Below, piece after piece: positions 11,191 through 22,213 of a stretch of 64,000 nucleotides of DNA (position 1 is its first letter; every line of letters starts with the position of its first letter). The stretch is from Nepenthes gracilis (lineage: Eukaryota > Streptophyta > Magnoliopsida > Caryophyllales > Nepenthaceae), in assembly GCA_033239525.1 (NCBI GenBank), contig BSYO01000022.1:7149947-7213946 (forward strand). Reading direction: 5' to 3'. Under the pieces are notes generated by a model that did not search any database, was not told where the DNA came from, and saw nothing but the letters and a program-made list of their open reading frames with translations. The translations under genes were made by a program, and so were the position numbers.

Positions 11191-14050
11191 TCTTAAAGAA
11201 TTGAGAGATGATTTCTTTCTCTTCTCTTTATGATTTGTAAAAATATTATACAAATCTTGTATATCTTAAAATGATAGTCAATGACGTACTTTTATAAAGT
11301 GAGAGAGAGCCATTCTCAAAATTATTAAAATGCTCATCCTTTCGCCCAAGAGATGTATCATAAATAGATATAATTTTTGAGAAATGACATCCATTCGGTT
11401 AATGTATTTATCTTAAGATGATAAATCTATTCGCTAAAGGATACACCTATTAAGAAATAATAAATTTTTTTCATTAAAAGATACGTCTTGAACGAGCGTA
11501 TCTTTTTAGAAAATTTCTTTTGAATATATATAAACAAATAAGATCGTATTTATTTAATCAATTTAACAAATTAACAGTTAATATGTCTCGTCATGTGTGA
11601 TATATTTCTAATATTCTCTCACTTGGCCCATATAATAATAATATTTATCAGAATTGATTGAAATAAATTTTAAACACATAACATTATCATCCTTTAATAG
11701 TTTATATGTTATAATATTATAATCAAGTAATCGATAAATATAAGTCATGGTGGTTTCACATCATTATACAACATAGTTCTTTCAATATACCACAATACCT
11801 ATAAATTATATGATTAATTTTAAATGAGAAATATCATATGGTCCAATAATAATATCTTCGTGAGAGATTATTCCTGTCATCAATAATCCAAAATTTTAAG
11901 TTCAAATAATATGAAATAAATAAGAGATACCAAAAACATATTATGTGAGATCTCAAATGATAAAGTAATACTATTATATCATGGACAACAACAAAGATCC
12001 ATACTGTCAATATGACCTATAAATACTTTTAAAAGTAAACATTTAGTTAATGGATCTACAATAATAAGTTTGATACTAATATACTCTATTGACACCTTTT
12101 ATTTATGAATTTCACTTTTAACGGTAAGATATTTAATTTTCATATACTTAACACAATTTGATTACTTGTCCTTCTTTGATAAGAAAACTCCTACGAAATT
12201 ATCATAATAAATTTTTAGCGACCTGACTATACTATTAATAATTCCAAGTCTTAAAATAAAATTTTGTAATCATAATACATGTATAGTGGTTTCAAAGCAT
12301 GCTACAAATTTTGCTTCCATCATGGACATGGGTAATCACAGATTGATTTGTAGTTTTCCATGAAAGAACTCCAACCAAAAGAAAAATGTATCCAAATGTG
12401 AACTTTTTAGTATCTAAATATACAGCATAGTTTGAATCCGATTATCCTATCACCTTCAAATGATTGAACTTCTTATAGATAAGTATGTAGTCTTTAGTTC
12501 ATTGCAAGCATCTCATTACTTTCGTTGCAATTTTCCAATGATCCATACCAATATTGCTTTGGTAATGTCTGAGTATACCGACCGCAAAATTTATATCTAA
12601 TTAGGGGTAAATTTGTGCATACATTAAATTTTCTATAACAGACGCATAAAGAATATACTTCTTTTGATTTCGTTCCAATTTATTTTGTGGACATTGTATA
12701 AAATTAAATTTGTCACCTTTTTAAATTGGAGCAATACTGGTTGCACAATTCTTCATCCCAAATATCTCTAAAATTTTCTTGATATATCCTTTTTGAGACA
12801 ATCCTAACAATTCATGTGACCTATCTCGAAATATTTCTATTCCTATGATATAAGTTGTCTCACCCATATCTTTCATATTAAAATTTTTAAAGAGATAACC
12901 TTTAATTTCACGTAACAATCCAAGATCACCGTTGCAAGTAATATATCATCAATATATAGAACCAAAAATATAAATTTGCTTCAACTAACCTTCAGGTATA
13001 AACACCAATCAATAGTATTTTCTGTAAAATCAAAGGATAAAATAGTATCATAAAACTTAAGGTACTATTGTCGTGAGACTTATTTAATTCTATATATTGA
13101 TTTCTTTAATTTGTAAATTAAGTTATCTTATCCTTTAATTGAGAATTCTTTAGGTTGTTTTATATAAATTTCTTCATCTAAACTTCAATTTAGAAAAGCA
13201 GTTTTTATATCTATTTGGTATAACTCTAAGTCAAAATGTACTACCAATGTCATTATAATTTTTAAGGAATCCTTCTTAGAAATTGAAGAAAAAGTCTCCT
13301 TATAATCAATACCACCTTTTTAAGTAGAACCTTTAACTACAAGTCTAACATTATATCATTCGATATTACCTTTAGAGTCATGTTTAATTGTAAATACCTA
13401 TTTACAACCAACCGCTCTTCAACCCTCAAGTAATTCGATAAAATTTTAAACTTTATTATGTGCCATTAATTTTAACACATCCTTCATGGTTTCAATTCAT
13501 TTAAAAGAATCACTTCTTTCTATGGTTTGTTAAAAAAATTGGATCATCATATATCCCTATATCATATTTAGATTCTTGTAGATGAATCAAATAATCATTT
13601 AAAATAGTAGATCTTCTTTTCCTATGAGATCTTCTTAATGCTACTTCTTGTGATTGTTTTACATTACGTTTAATGGTGATATTTTTATTATGGATGATAG
13701 AATTATCAATTTATTGTTCAATAACAGTTAGAATAATAATTTCTTTAAAAATTATGGATATATGGACTTGTATCCTAATTTCTTTAATCTTCACATTTTA
13801 TGAAATATCACTCCTACTGATTTTACCATTCTCAAAGAATCTAGCATTATTGATTTCTATTATTCTCGTACTATATTTAGGATAGTAAAATCTATACCCT
13901 TTAGATTTCTCTGGATAACTAATATGTATCCACTAACGGCTCTGAACTCTAATTTCTTTTCTTGTGGATTATACATTTTAATCTATGTTAGGCACCTCCA
14001 ATATGTAGGTGTTAAATATTTAATTTTTTCCAATCCATATGTAAGGTACG
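11190..14050 (-). mobile_element. Decayed Ty1/copia element on the minus strand
   Basis: The minus-strand order is integrase tail (near 13880), reverse transcriptase (about 13500-12720), RNase H (about 12420-12200), then a polypurine-like AAGTGAGAGAAT next to ATTAGAAATATATC near 11610. The last motif is the usual copia 3' polypurine tract followed by an LTR head, with TGTTGG decayed to TATTAG. Gag, protease and the 5' LTR are not found. The right end near 14050 is approximate. Confidence 0.65.
12150..14020 (-). pseudogene. Copia pol remnant (INT tail, RT, RNase H)
   Basis: The reverse transcriptase signature is clear on the minus strand. It includes an IDIKTAFLN block near 13200 and LVLYIDDILLAT near 12950, where the catalytic YxDD is retained. 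From 12918 an open stretch follows (NMKDMGETTYIIGIEIF, then LLGLSQKGYIKKILEIFGM), the hallmark copia RT C terminus. RNase H-like sequence follows to about 12200. Many stop codons and frameshifts interrupt it. It would have copied the element's RNA, but cannot now. Confidence 0.8.
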
Positions 14051-14149
14051 AGTTTCTAAGACATAGTAAATTCTAGTAATTAAGTTAAAATAATTAAATT
14101 TAGGATGAATGGATTTGTGAAAATTGAGATTGGATCACAGTTAAAGGAA

Positions 14150-14310
14150 ATCGAAGCCCACACTCGATGGAAGCTCAAACGAAACTGGTGGTGCCAATTC
14201 AAAGGGGATTGTGTTCGAAGCACGCTCGAAGGGCGCTCCAGTGCGATTTTCAGGAGGGTGCGCCCGAGGCTCACTCGACTGGAGCTCGAGCGCAAGTTAG
14301 ATTTTTATCC
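14150..14310 (+). repeat. GC-rich CTCGA-motif repeat, copy 1
   Basis: GC-rich segment rich in GCTCGA and CACTCGA motifs within AT-rich DNA. It matches the reverse complement of the array at 17078-17272 (both carry TTCGAAGCACGCTCGA). A TATA-like TTTTAAATAGGGG lies 20-30 bases beyond its end (14328-14343), so it may be the upstream part of an LTR promoter of unknown family. Confidence 0.45.
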
Positions 14311-16950
14311 CACCGATTTACTATTTCGTATTTTAAATAGGGGAAGAAGGGAGAAAACATGGCACGACAAGCAGAGTAGATGAAAGAAATGAGAGAAAAA
14401 AAAAGAAGAGAAAGATAAGGGATTTTAAGCAATTTTTGGTCCGATCAGAGTAATAAAAGCAGTAAATCATGTTGAGATAAGTTTACCCTAAGCTTTATCT
14501 TTCCTTATTGTTGTCTTTTGTTGTCCGCTTTTGGGTATTATTGCTCTAATACCATTTCCTCTAAGATTTGTTATGTAATACAGTACGTTTTCTAATTCTC
14601 TCTTGATTTTATGAATAAATTGCACGTTTAAATATGGATATTATGATTTATGGGTTCAATTTCATTGTTTAGCTTGTATTTCATGTTCGAATTTGTTTCT
14701 AACATTTCTCTCAAGCCTAAACTCGAAAATAAAGGTATAATTTTGTAAATTTTTGAGTTATGGAGTGAAAATATTATACTATGAATCATTTAAGCTTACC
14801 GGACGATTTTATCTAAAATTTTATTAAAAGATATGCCATTTACAATTACTGACAACTCTAAGGCTATCTAAAAACTTAGTTATGTGAAGTTAAAGTGTTC
14901 TTTAAAGATTAAGAACTAAGGTTAATAAATAAAACTCAAAATTCCCTAAGTTAAGTTAAAATCAGTAAGAAATTGGACCTAGAATTTGTTATTCGGTGGA
15001 TAATATTCTCTAACATGTTTTAGGATGTTATAATGGTAATCGATGATAACTCTGTCCATAGAATGATATGTGATCTGCCTTTCTCGGGGCGTTACTATGC
15101 AGGATGAGAACTAAGAATTCATGATCACCCTATCCTCGGAATGTAAACAAGGAACCCATGACCATCCTGTTTTTGGGATGGAAATAAGGAAGAATCAAGG
15201 CCTTTGATTATTATAAGTGAATACAATCTATACTTGATTATTCGCTTTCTTAGTTGGTAGAGTCTATTAGCCCTGATCCCTCAAGATAATAAAAGTTTTC
15301 CTCAATGACGAGTAAGTTTTGAGTTGTTCTATGATTTTTATCATGTTTTTTGACTAAGATAAGTGGAAGAATGAAAACAAGGAAAGACAAGATTTTTGTG
15401 CACCTATTCTTGTGCAAGTATCGTTTCATACTTCTACATTATCCATATACACATTTGACTCCTAATTTCTTCGATATATCTCTTTATATATATATATGTG
15501 CGTGTGTGTGTTATATGAAAAATGTGTATGTCATTATTATTATGGTACCTTTTTGAGCAATTGGTTCACCCATTACTATTTTTTTTCACTATTCCAGATG
15601 AAACCAATGAGCTGATATCTGATCAAAAAGAATAAAAATAGGGAATAGCTAAATGAAGTTTGTTGGACCTCAGAGACTCAAATTTTGGATTATATTTGAT
15701 GTAATGTGAATGTTAATAACTAATATAAGTTAAATGTTGTATATTATTATGGCATAGTATGCTTTTGCAGGTCTGATTTTGGATTTGTACAGGTTCCTAG
15801 ATAGTATCTCTTATTAAATCCAACATATTAGTTTGAGATTACTGTGTTGGAGTTATGGATGTAATGGTATTTGATTTTGATTCTGTGTATATATTGTGAT
15901 TGAATATTTGAAATCTACCTATTTATATGTCTTATACAGGGTTTATTGTTCACATTATATGTATGGCTATTATCCAAATTTATGTGAGACTCTATCCAAT
16001 TTTCTACAGAAATAAATGTATTTATAAATAATAGCGTATTAGTCATGCTAGAGTCATGTTTGTAATTAACATATTCTGTGACCATATTTAGTCATGTGTT
16101 GATATTGGGTTGTATTCATTAAAGATTGTGAGAGTTATTAAAATCATAAAGGGTCATTAATTTAAATTTTACAAAGAAGATAATATTTTCTTATATTTCT
16201 ATTTTAGTGAAGTCGGATACAACCAACCAAGAATAGAAGTTACCGTACACATAACGGAAAGGAAATAGGCATTTCAAATCACAAATAGTTTCATCCCCTT
16301 GATAAATTCATGAAATAAAAAAAAATACAAATATATAATACACATAAAGTGTATTTAAATCTTGATAAAATAACCAACAAAAAGTATATAATATAAAACA
16401 ATAAGGAATAATAATAAAGGCATGAGTTTTGATGACAAAGAAAAATCTCAATAATCATGACTATTGAGTCAAACCCTCCAGATTTCAACGGTCAGGAAGA
16501 TAAGCACTAAAAAATTCAATTTATAGATTGGATAGTATAAACGGGCTAATCTAACTAGCTTACTTCCGTCTTGTGACTCTTACCAATGAATTTCTTTTAT
16601 TTGCCCGCGGTAATAGAACTAGTTGTCCTTCCGGTCTTTTTATCAATCTTCCTTCACAATCCGTCGAATCACCACATACCTCTAGAGCTTAGTTTTCATG
16701 CCACCCACGTCACCAATAAAGGTTAACCGGTGAAAAGATGTGTATAAAACAAAACAAAATGAGATGAAAAAACTTGTAGTAAAAGCACAATAGTTGAAGC
16801 CAAATTTTCTCAAATGGAGCAAACAATAAGCACAAAAGATAGGGTTATTTTCGCTGAAAGTGCCATTCAAAAGTTTCTTTAGAAGTTTAGAGCAAAAGAA
16901 TAAGATAGATATTTATAGATAGGCTAAAAATTATGATAAAAAATATTACC
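14311..16950. other. No gene recognised; small microsatellite
   Basis: AT-rich sequence with scattered short open frames lacking known domains. A (TA)n-(TG)n microsatellite lies at 15484-15512. At 15060-15190 a loosely repeated motif with CTCGGGGCG and CTCGGAATG is seen. Nothing else can be supported. Confidence 0.4.
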
Positions 16951-17289
16951 GTTAGAGACATGAGTGCCACGGTGCTCGAACACGGCTTGACTATGCGGCA
17001 GGCGCACATAGAGTTACAAAGGATAGCTTTCCAGCGCTCGAGTGCATTTCGGGTGAATTCCATGCACTGGGTTCACTGGAATTGGTGCTCAAGCGCGAGT
17101 CAAGCGTGCATCGAACTCAGGCTTATCTGGAATTAGTGCTCGAGCATGGGTCGAGCGTGCTTCGAACTCAGGTTTCTTTGAAATCGGAGCTTGATCGTAA
17201 GTCAAGCATGCCTCGCGCACATAAAAGAATATGCTTCTCTGAAATTGACGCTTGAGCACAGATCAAGCGACGGAAGGGCCTGGATAACA
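16951..17289 (-). repeat. GC-rich CTCGA-motif array, about 51-bp period
   Basis: At least three to four diverged copies of a unit of about 51 bases (GGAATTAGTGCTCGAGCATG, then a TCGAGCGTGC and a GAACTCAGG segment) are visible at 17078-17272, with weaker copies before. It is inverted relative to 14150-14310. On the minus strand its outer edge reads TGTTATCCAGG (17289), which could be an LTR start. A minus-strand TATA-like CTATAAATATC lies at about 16910. A solo LTR transcribing leftwards is possible, but the other end was not found. Confidence 0.45.
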
Positions 17290-17767
17290 TTTATTATACT
17301 TATATGTATAAATATAATATATTATATTAAAAAGACAACTGTTGGGGCTATATCTTGAATGCATGTGTAACAAACCACATAAAAGAAAATTAGCCCTGTA
17401 AAGAAGTATGCATTTCTGTCAATTTGTGATACTAACTATTTTCAAATATATCTAATTATCGTGTGTCTTAATAATCCATTTAATTTAATATCAGATCTAA
17501 AAATAACAATTGTGCCTTGTATTTTATCAATCTATGACACTAACAATTATTAAATATATTTAATTACTATATATCTTAATAATTGATTCAATTTAATATG
17601 CATTTTTTAAAAATAACTTTTTTGTCTTTAATAAATGCCAGTGTTATTGTATGCGTCGAATTGGAATTAGAGAAATAATATTTATATACTCAATTATATA
17701 TATAATTATATAGAAATTATTAAAATTGGTTTAGAAAGATATGAAAAATTAAAATAAAATTTAATTT
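17290..17767. other. AT-rich flank of the solo LTR
   Basis: AT-rich DNA without coding potential. Its last five bases (AATTT, 17763-17767) are the left target-site duplication of the solo LTR. Confidence 0.5.
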
Positions 17768-17892
17768 TGATGGGTTTAGTAACTATGGGCCCAATGGGCC
17801 GGGCTCCACAACAAGTCCACAATCTAACATAATTCTTTTAAAGTAAAAATCCCACATTACTTTTAGAGGAACAGTACATCTGCAAATCTCAC

Positions 17893-17900
17893 TATAAAAG
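17893..17900 (+). promoter_or_regulatory. TATA box of solo LTR S
   Basis: TATAAAAG in the sequence CTCACTATAAAAGCAAC, 125 bases into the LTR. This is the best TATA match among the Tat LTRs of the window. It could still drive rightward transcription across the minisatellites. Confidence 0.55.
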
Positions 17901-18004
17901 CAACAAGTTGGAGAAGTTCAAAGAAGCTCAAAAAGTATCATAAGGCTCCAGATGGCTCAGAGAAGGGCGTAACCGTTACTAGCCAATATTCAACGAGAGC
18001 GGAA

Positions 18005-18330
18005 TGGTGGCCAGGAGGCTCTCATCCCTCCGCCCGTCCAAAGACCAGTGGCCTTCCGCCGCCAAGAGGCTTTCAGCCCTCCTCCAATTTGGAGACCATC
18101 GGCCTTTCGCCGCCAAGAGGCTCTCAGCCCTCCGCCCATCTGAAGGCCAGCGGCTTTCCGCCGTCAGGAGGCTTTCAACCCTTCTCTAGTCCAGAGGCCA
18201 TCAGCCTTCTGCCGCCAAGAGGCTCTTAGCCCTACGCTCGTCCAAAGGCCAACAACATTCCACCGCTAGGTGGCTCTCACCCTCCTTCCTTCCGAGGCTC
18301 TCACCCTCATTCCTTCTGAAGGCCCTTAGC
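18005..18330 (+). repeat. Minisatellite in solo LTR, about 51-bp period
   Basis: Five to six diverged copies of a unit containing AGGAGGCTCTCAGCCCTCC, a GAAGGCCAGCGGC-like segment and TTTCCGCCG. The left breakpoint of the tandem triplication (about 18128) falls inside this array. Confidence 0.75.
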
Positions 18331-18624
18331 CCTCTACCCCAAAGTTAGGAGCTCTCCGTCCGAAGTGCCATTCGTCCTGGAGCCATGAGACCTCTGTCCC
18401 GAAGACAAGAGCCCTCCGTCCTAGAGTCCTCTGTCCCAGAGACAGGATCCTTTCGTCTCGGGAGTCATTTGCCTCCAAGCCAGGAGCCCTCCAGCCTAGA
18501 GCAACGAGCCCTCCGTCCTAGAGCCACGATCCCTCCATTCTGGAGCTAGAAACTCGTTGTCCAATAGTCAACCTTCCACTTAGGTAACTAGAACGTTGAC
18601 TCACCAGTATAACTTAGTTCTTCT

Positions 18625-19110
18625 CCTCTAAGCCGCCCCTCTGTGGCCGCACCTCAAAGATGCCTTCCACGGGCGCATCTCTAAGCCGCCCTCCGTGGGC
18701 GCATCTCTAAGCCGCCTTTCGCGGGCACACCTCTAAGCCGCCCTGCGCAAGTGCACCTCTAAGCCGCCCTTCGTGGGCGCACCTCTAAGCTGCCCCTCTA
18801 CTGAGCACACCTCTAAGCCGCCCCTCCACCAGGCGCACCTCTAAACCGCCCTTCAAGAGCGCAACTTTAAGCCGCCCTCTTCAGACGTACCTCTAAACCG
18901 CCCCTCTATCGGGCGCACCTCTAAGCCGCCCTCTATAAGCGCACCTCTAAGCCGCCCTCTACAAGCTCACCCCTATGCTGCCCCTCTATCAAGCACACCT
19001 CTAAACCTTCCTCTGAAAGCGCACCTCTAAACCGCCACTCTATCAGGCACACCTTTAAACCGCTCTCTGCAGGCGCACCTCAAAACTGTCCCTCTGCCAG
19101 GTACACCTCT
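18625..19110 (+). repeat. Minisatellite in solo LTR, about 26-bp period
   Basis: About 18 copies of a unit close to CACCTCTAAGCCGCCCTC followed by a short GTGGGCGC-like segment. The array recurs in the second and third tandem copies (33930-34420 and 41380-41860) with different unit counts and variants. No spacers separate the units and no coding function is seen. Confidence 0.85.
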
Positions 19111-19395
19111 AAGCCCACTCTTTCGAGCCCATCCAAATGCTCCCCCGCTATATGCACATATGCATTCATCGTATCCTCCTAATATCTTTCTATTCTCTAA
19201 TGAAGATTTCTTACTTGAGCGTTAGAGGATATACAGTGAAAATAATTTTCTCCGTCCTCTGATCTCTTATTTGTAATTTGTGGTGTGCAGATTTCAGGTT
19301 GATAGCGATGAAGATCGGACCCATTCCAATTCGACTCGCAGCGAAAGAATGGAAGACTCTCTAATCCGTACAACTCGAGAACCATAGACGCATCA

Positions 19396-20963
19396 AATTT
19401 ATATCTATATTTAATAATTTTAATATATATAAGTATACAAGTAAATATATAAATAATATTACTATTAGATTTAAATTCTAAAAAGTGGATTAGTATGCAA
19501 AATGGGCCAGCCCATTCCAGTAATTTGGCCCAAAGATAGCCGCGCACAAGTATGGTTCTTAGAGCTCCACCGAATTGGGAATGGGGCGTGCCTCATCAGG
19601 ATTGAGGGGTTTGTTTTTTCAATTTAAATAATATTTTTAACTTTTTTATTTTATAAAAAAATTTTCAATCTACTTAAAATATCCAAAAAGCTTTTAGTAG
19701 AGAGATGAATAGAGGTACCCAAATCTTAATAAGTGTGATTTTTTAAACCACATAAATATATAAGATTTTGCTGTGATTTTTTAAAAGTCGGGCATCATTT
19801 CCATATGAAGATAATTCGGTTTTATTTTAATTTTTTTCTAATAAAATATTTATGTTACATACATAATATATATGTTCATTTTATAGTATATATACATATA
19901 TTAAAAATTCAGAAAATTGGATGGTTAGAGAGTTAGACAAATTAATATATAAAAGTTAGATTGTGGAAAAATAATAATCATATGGCAGCATAATGTCAAC
20001 CCAAGACAATAAAAGAGAAATTATATAAAATTAAAGGAGTTAAAAAGTTAGAGTGTCAGATATATGTTAAATAAATATTTAACTATACATAAATTAAATT
20101 ATAGAAAAGTAAATATCCATATGGCGGGGCAATACCAACCATAGGCAAAAAATAAAAGAGTTAAAAAGTTAAAAAAAAAAAAACTAACAAATAAAATATT
20201 AAAATTAAATATTCGTACTCTATATACAATATAGAATAATACATAGGAGCAACATGAATTGAAATATCTTATATTGACATATTCCATAACTAGGTAAATA
20301 GGTGATTTGGAGAATTCTCAAAGATCAATAAAAACGAATGACGAATATGAGCCTATTCTTCGCAAATGTGGTTTCTTGTAAGTTCCAATCTGATCTATAC
20401 CTGATCTGTGAATGTGCATATTTTGTTAAGAATATTTATCTAATATGTATCCGAGTTGCACATAAGTACAATTTATCTAAAATGTTCGCACATAATTTGT
20501 GCCTGAACCTCATATGAGTGGATTTCTCCAAAATATGTGCACCTAATATATGCTTTAATTATGCATGTATGTTAGGGTGTGACTCTCCAACCGGTACCTT
20601 TGTGCATAATGTACGCCCATTTAGCGCATGTACATTAGAATACTTTTTTTTTTCTAAATGGTCGCATATTTTTAATCTAATTTCTAACGCTCTCTGTATT
20701 CATATCTCTTCTATTTATTATTGATAAATACAGTGAATGAAAAAATTAACTACAACCCTGAAGTTCTCATTATTTAATTTAAAAGGATATACTTTATTTG
20801 ATAAAATTAAAACTATATTCTTGATATAAATTATAAAGATTTTTTTACCGAATTATTATTTTTATTATTTACACACATGCTCCAATCTACAAACCTTTGT
20901 TGATACATTGGTGGCATGGACATTAGGATCCAATGGTATGTAAAAATTTAACGGTTTGTGAAA
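19396..20963. other. AT-rich segment of the tandem unit
   Basis: Non-coding AT-rich DNA between the solo LTR and the copia part. It recurs at 34690-36258 and 42130-43690. A GC-richer block near 19500-19615 contains GGGCCAGCCCATTCC; open frames across it are conserved only because the DNA is duplicated. The last five bases (TGAAA) are the left target-site duplication of element B. Confidence 0.6.
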
Positions 20964-22130
20964 TGATGGGTATACCAAAAATGGGTTGGCCCCAAAAAAG
21001 TCAAAGGCCCAAGACGATGGTCAACACATTGATGGCCCAATTGGAAAACAGGCCCAAAAGCTAGAAAACCCAGGATGGTCAACGTTGGCGTTGACCGTCC
21101 GGGCGGCCAACTCACAAGCAGGCGGTCAACTCAAACGTTGACCGTCTGCCTTATGCGCATTGGGCTCAAAGATTCTTTACTACAGTAATGGGCCTAGCTT
21201 ACTCAGACCGATGGCCCATCAGGCGGTTAATAGCTGACGTCCTTCACAAGGGCGGCCAACACGCACGCTGCCGGCATCTCAAAGGTTGACCGTCCGTATT
21301 TTGCACAATAGGCCCCAAGAAGCCTTTCTACAGTAACGGGTCTAACCCGTTTAGGCCCACAAATCATCAAAAGGTCAGCAACAGCTTTCCAAGGATATTT
21401 CACGATCTCAGCTGGCACCAAAAAGAATATTGGCGATATTGGCGCCTCCTCTATAAGGAAGGTGCCAGATTTCCCCCAAATCTTTGCCAGCCCAGGCTTT
21501 CCAACGGCAACATGCATGGATGGAAAGTGCACAATTTGAAAAGCTGTTGGCCGCCTCACAAGGAAACAATCTCGATCAACTTGGCAACTGACATCTGCTC
21601 CAAAAGGCAAGCCCGCCAGCAGATCAGGAAGGCAATCACTCCTTCCAAAGGAGGAGGATCGCCCTCTCAGCTACAAAAGAAGCCATTGAATCATCATTCA
21701 ATGTATGCTTTTATTGATGCTTTCGGTGACACAACGCAAATGCTCTCAATCACGCTTTCCGAAAGTCAATTGAGTGCTCTGAGAAATCTGCTTTCACTGC
21801 CACCTTCATCCTCCAAAAAACCCTAAGGCAACAAGCGGACCCTCACGGCCGTTTACTGCCTTCCCACCTCCAAGATCCAAGAAGACCTCACGTCTCTCTT
21901 ACTCTGGATCAAACACTCAAACTCTCTCTCTCTCTGTTTCAGTTTCTTTCTTACGAAGACTGTTCTACTGACTTGTGCATCGAGTGTTTTTGGTGGGACA
22001 ATTTTCCACCGAACACGCTGACCTCTTATTCTGTTTAGTGGTGTGCAGGGTCCAACTCAGAGAATGGAGCCGGAGCCAAGACAAGAAGATCATCCGAATC
22101 TATTCGAAATTGGATCCCAGATACGCATCA
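20964..22130 (+). repeat. Element B 5' LTR
   Basis: Runs from TGATGGGTATACC to ATACGCATCA (1167 bases). U3 contains several GGTCAAC and GTTGACC motifs in inverted pairs (for example 21075-21145), which are W-box (TTGAC) cores bound by plant WRKY factors. A TATA-like CTCTATAAGG lies at about 21448 and a CT microsatellite at about 21921-21940, downstream of the expected start. The 104-codon open frame inside the LTR is also open in the 3' LTR, but I see no sign that it is a gene. Confidence 0.92.
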
Positions 22131-22131
22131 T

Positions 22132-22149
22132 TGGCGCCGTCTGTGGGAA
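22132..22149 (+). other. Element B primer-binding site
   Basis: TGGCGCCGTCTGTGGGAA begins one base after the LTR end. The first nine bases agree with the tRNA-Asp-type site known in some plant Ty3/gypsy elements; the rest differs from it. Element F has TGGCGCCGTGGGAG at the equivalent place. Confidence 0.8.
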
Positions 22150-22213
22150 GCGCTTACAAAAGCCTACCACTAAATCTGCACAAACTCTCTCTCTGTCACC
22201 TTCTGATTCTGCA

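Larger units (their letters stand above)
17768..19395 (+). repeat. Solo LTR S of a Tat-type element (TSD AATTT)
   Basis: Starts TGATGGGTTTAG, followed by a GGGCCCAATGGGCC segment, and ends TAGACGCATCA. These ends match the B and F LTRs (TGATGGGTA...ACGCATCA). AATTT precedes it (17763-17767) and follows it (19396-19400), a perfect 5-bp target-site duplication. No primer site or gag follows, so this is a solo LTR left by LTR-LTR recombination. It has a TATAAAAG box at 17893-17900. It is unusually rich in internal tandem arrays (18005-18330, 18360-18550 and 18625-19110). Its part from 18128 onward is included in the tandem triplication. Confidence 0.85.

Noticed and set aside
16291..16870. Two minus-strand frames of about 62-65 codons
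   Set aside because: Hydrophobic, low-complexity products of AT-rich DNA without family resemblance; a possible leftward LTR promoter nearby is not proof of a gene.
19197..19547. 116-codon minus-strand frame with shorter relatives at 34606-34854 and 42073-42294
   Set aside because: Repeated only because of the tandem triplication; low-complexity I/Y/F-rich product of AT-rich DNA crossing an LTR end.
21512..21826. 104-codon frame in the 5' LTR of B, also open at 31552-31866 in the 3' LTR
   Set aside because: Its recurrence follows from LTR duplication; no known domain, and it overlaps the promoter-transcribed LTR region.
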